Positions 63,834-64,000 of a stretch of DNA of 64,000 nt are shown piece by piece. The stretch is from Bacillus sp. AFS029637 (GTDB lineage: Bacteria; Bacillota; Bacilli; Bacillales; Bacillaceae_G), in NCBI RefSeq assembly GCF_002584985.1, contig NZ_NUPZ01000023.1:270304-334303 (forward strand), written 5' to 3'. Each line of letters begins with the position of its first letter. The stretch's first letter is position 1. The notes below the pieces were generated by a model, which saw only the letters and a list, made by a program, of their open reading frames with translations, made no database searches and was not told the DNA's origin. Position numbers and translations under genes: made by a program.

Positions 63834-63995
63834 ATGGAAGAGTGGATCAAGATGATAGGTAATGTAGGGTTTCCGATTGTTGTAACATTATATTTACTCC
63901 ATCGGATTGAAAGTAAATTAGATGGGATAACTGTTGCAATAGAGAAACTACCGCAACAATTACTAAAGTACGATGATCCTCGTGATAAAAAATAA
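63834..63995 (+). CDS. YvrJ family peptide
   Basis: A 53-residue peptide, beginning MEEWIKMIGNVGFPIVVTLY, with one membrane segment (about 8-22), then a helical region with LHRIESKLDGITVAIEKL and a polar tail. This head-helix pattern is the YvrJ family, small Bacillus peptides of unknown role. AAAGGAGGAGAG precedes the ATG, a very strong site. It lies five bases before the window end. Confidence 0.8.
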   Translation: MEEWIKMIGNVGFPIVVTLYLLHRIESKLDGITVAIEKLPQQLLKYDDPRDKK

Positions 63996-64000
63996 AGTTT

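Overview
The window reads as core chromosome of a Bacillus cereus group bacterium: a low-GC, spore-forming Firmicute. Support comes from conserved gene order with Bacillus subtilis (yqkE-yqkF-mciZ-nudF, spoIIM-fur-yqzK-xerD-deoB-pupG, dacF-spoIIAA-spoIIAB-sigF, spoVAA to spoVAF, ypuA-ppiB-ribT-ypuF-scpA-scpB, and the methionine-salvage mtn cluster). It also comes from a copy of what I recognise as bcr1, a short repeat typical of the B. cereus group, and from start codons and ribosome-binding sites of Bacillus type. I see no prophage, plasmid module, IS transposase, CRISPR array, tRNA or rRNA.

Layout. 1-4.4 kb: a truncated YuiF-like antiporter, an alpha/beta hydrolase, a small DNA-binding protein and a secreted 5'-nucleotidase. 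4.5-8.8 kb: yqkE, a GrpB-family protein, two aldo/keto reductases, a 44-residue mciZ homologue behind a sigma-E-like promoter, nudF and a GNAT acetyltransferase. 8.9-16 kb: spoIIM, fur, yqzK, xerD, a two-domain FixH/YtkA-like lipoprotein, then the nucleoside operon deoB-pupG-pdp. 16-23.8 kb: CorA, an NCS2 purine permease, a SIMPL protein, a MarR regulator, a small secreted protein and a ytrABCD-like GntR/ABC operon with its operator. 23.9-33.6 kb: dacF, spoIIA-sigF, an NSS transporter with its tiny subunit, and the seven-gene spoVA operon. 33.7-43.8 kb: a HAD phosphatase where B. subtilis has lysA, ypuA, ppiB, ribT, ypuF, a YjcZ peptide, scpA, scpB, a secreted metallo-beta-lactamase-fold protein, nagA-nagB-nagR and a second HAD phosphatase. 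44-49.4 kb: glcT, ptsG (with RAT/terminator leader) and ptsHI. 49.5-55.6 kb: a mixed stretch with a spore-surface-like protein, small membrane proteins, a bcr1 repeat, a nitroreductase, a degenerate-receiver/PAS/GGDEF protein and a serine hydrolase/YkwC-like/orphan operon. 55.9-63.8 kb: the methionine-salvage region mtnWXBD, mtnE, mtnU, mtnKA with two SAM-I riboswitches. A YvrJ peptide ends the window.

Working together. The sporulation genes carry recognisable promoters for successive sigma factors (sigma-H before spoIIAA, sigma-F before dacF, sigma-E before spoIIM and mciZ, sigma-G before spoVAA). The pts genes form the glucose uptake system with GlcT antitermination, the nag genes feed amino sugars into glycolysis, and the mtn genes recycle methylthioribose to methionine under SAM control.

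I did not find a clearly undescribed multi-gene system. The best leads are small: the mciZ peptide, an inverted repeat spanning the yqkF promoter and Shine-Dalgarno, the operator-like dyads before deoB, a bcr1 copy inserted between the nitroreductase gene and its terminator, and a GGDEF protein with a degenerate receiver domain.
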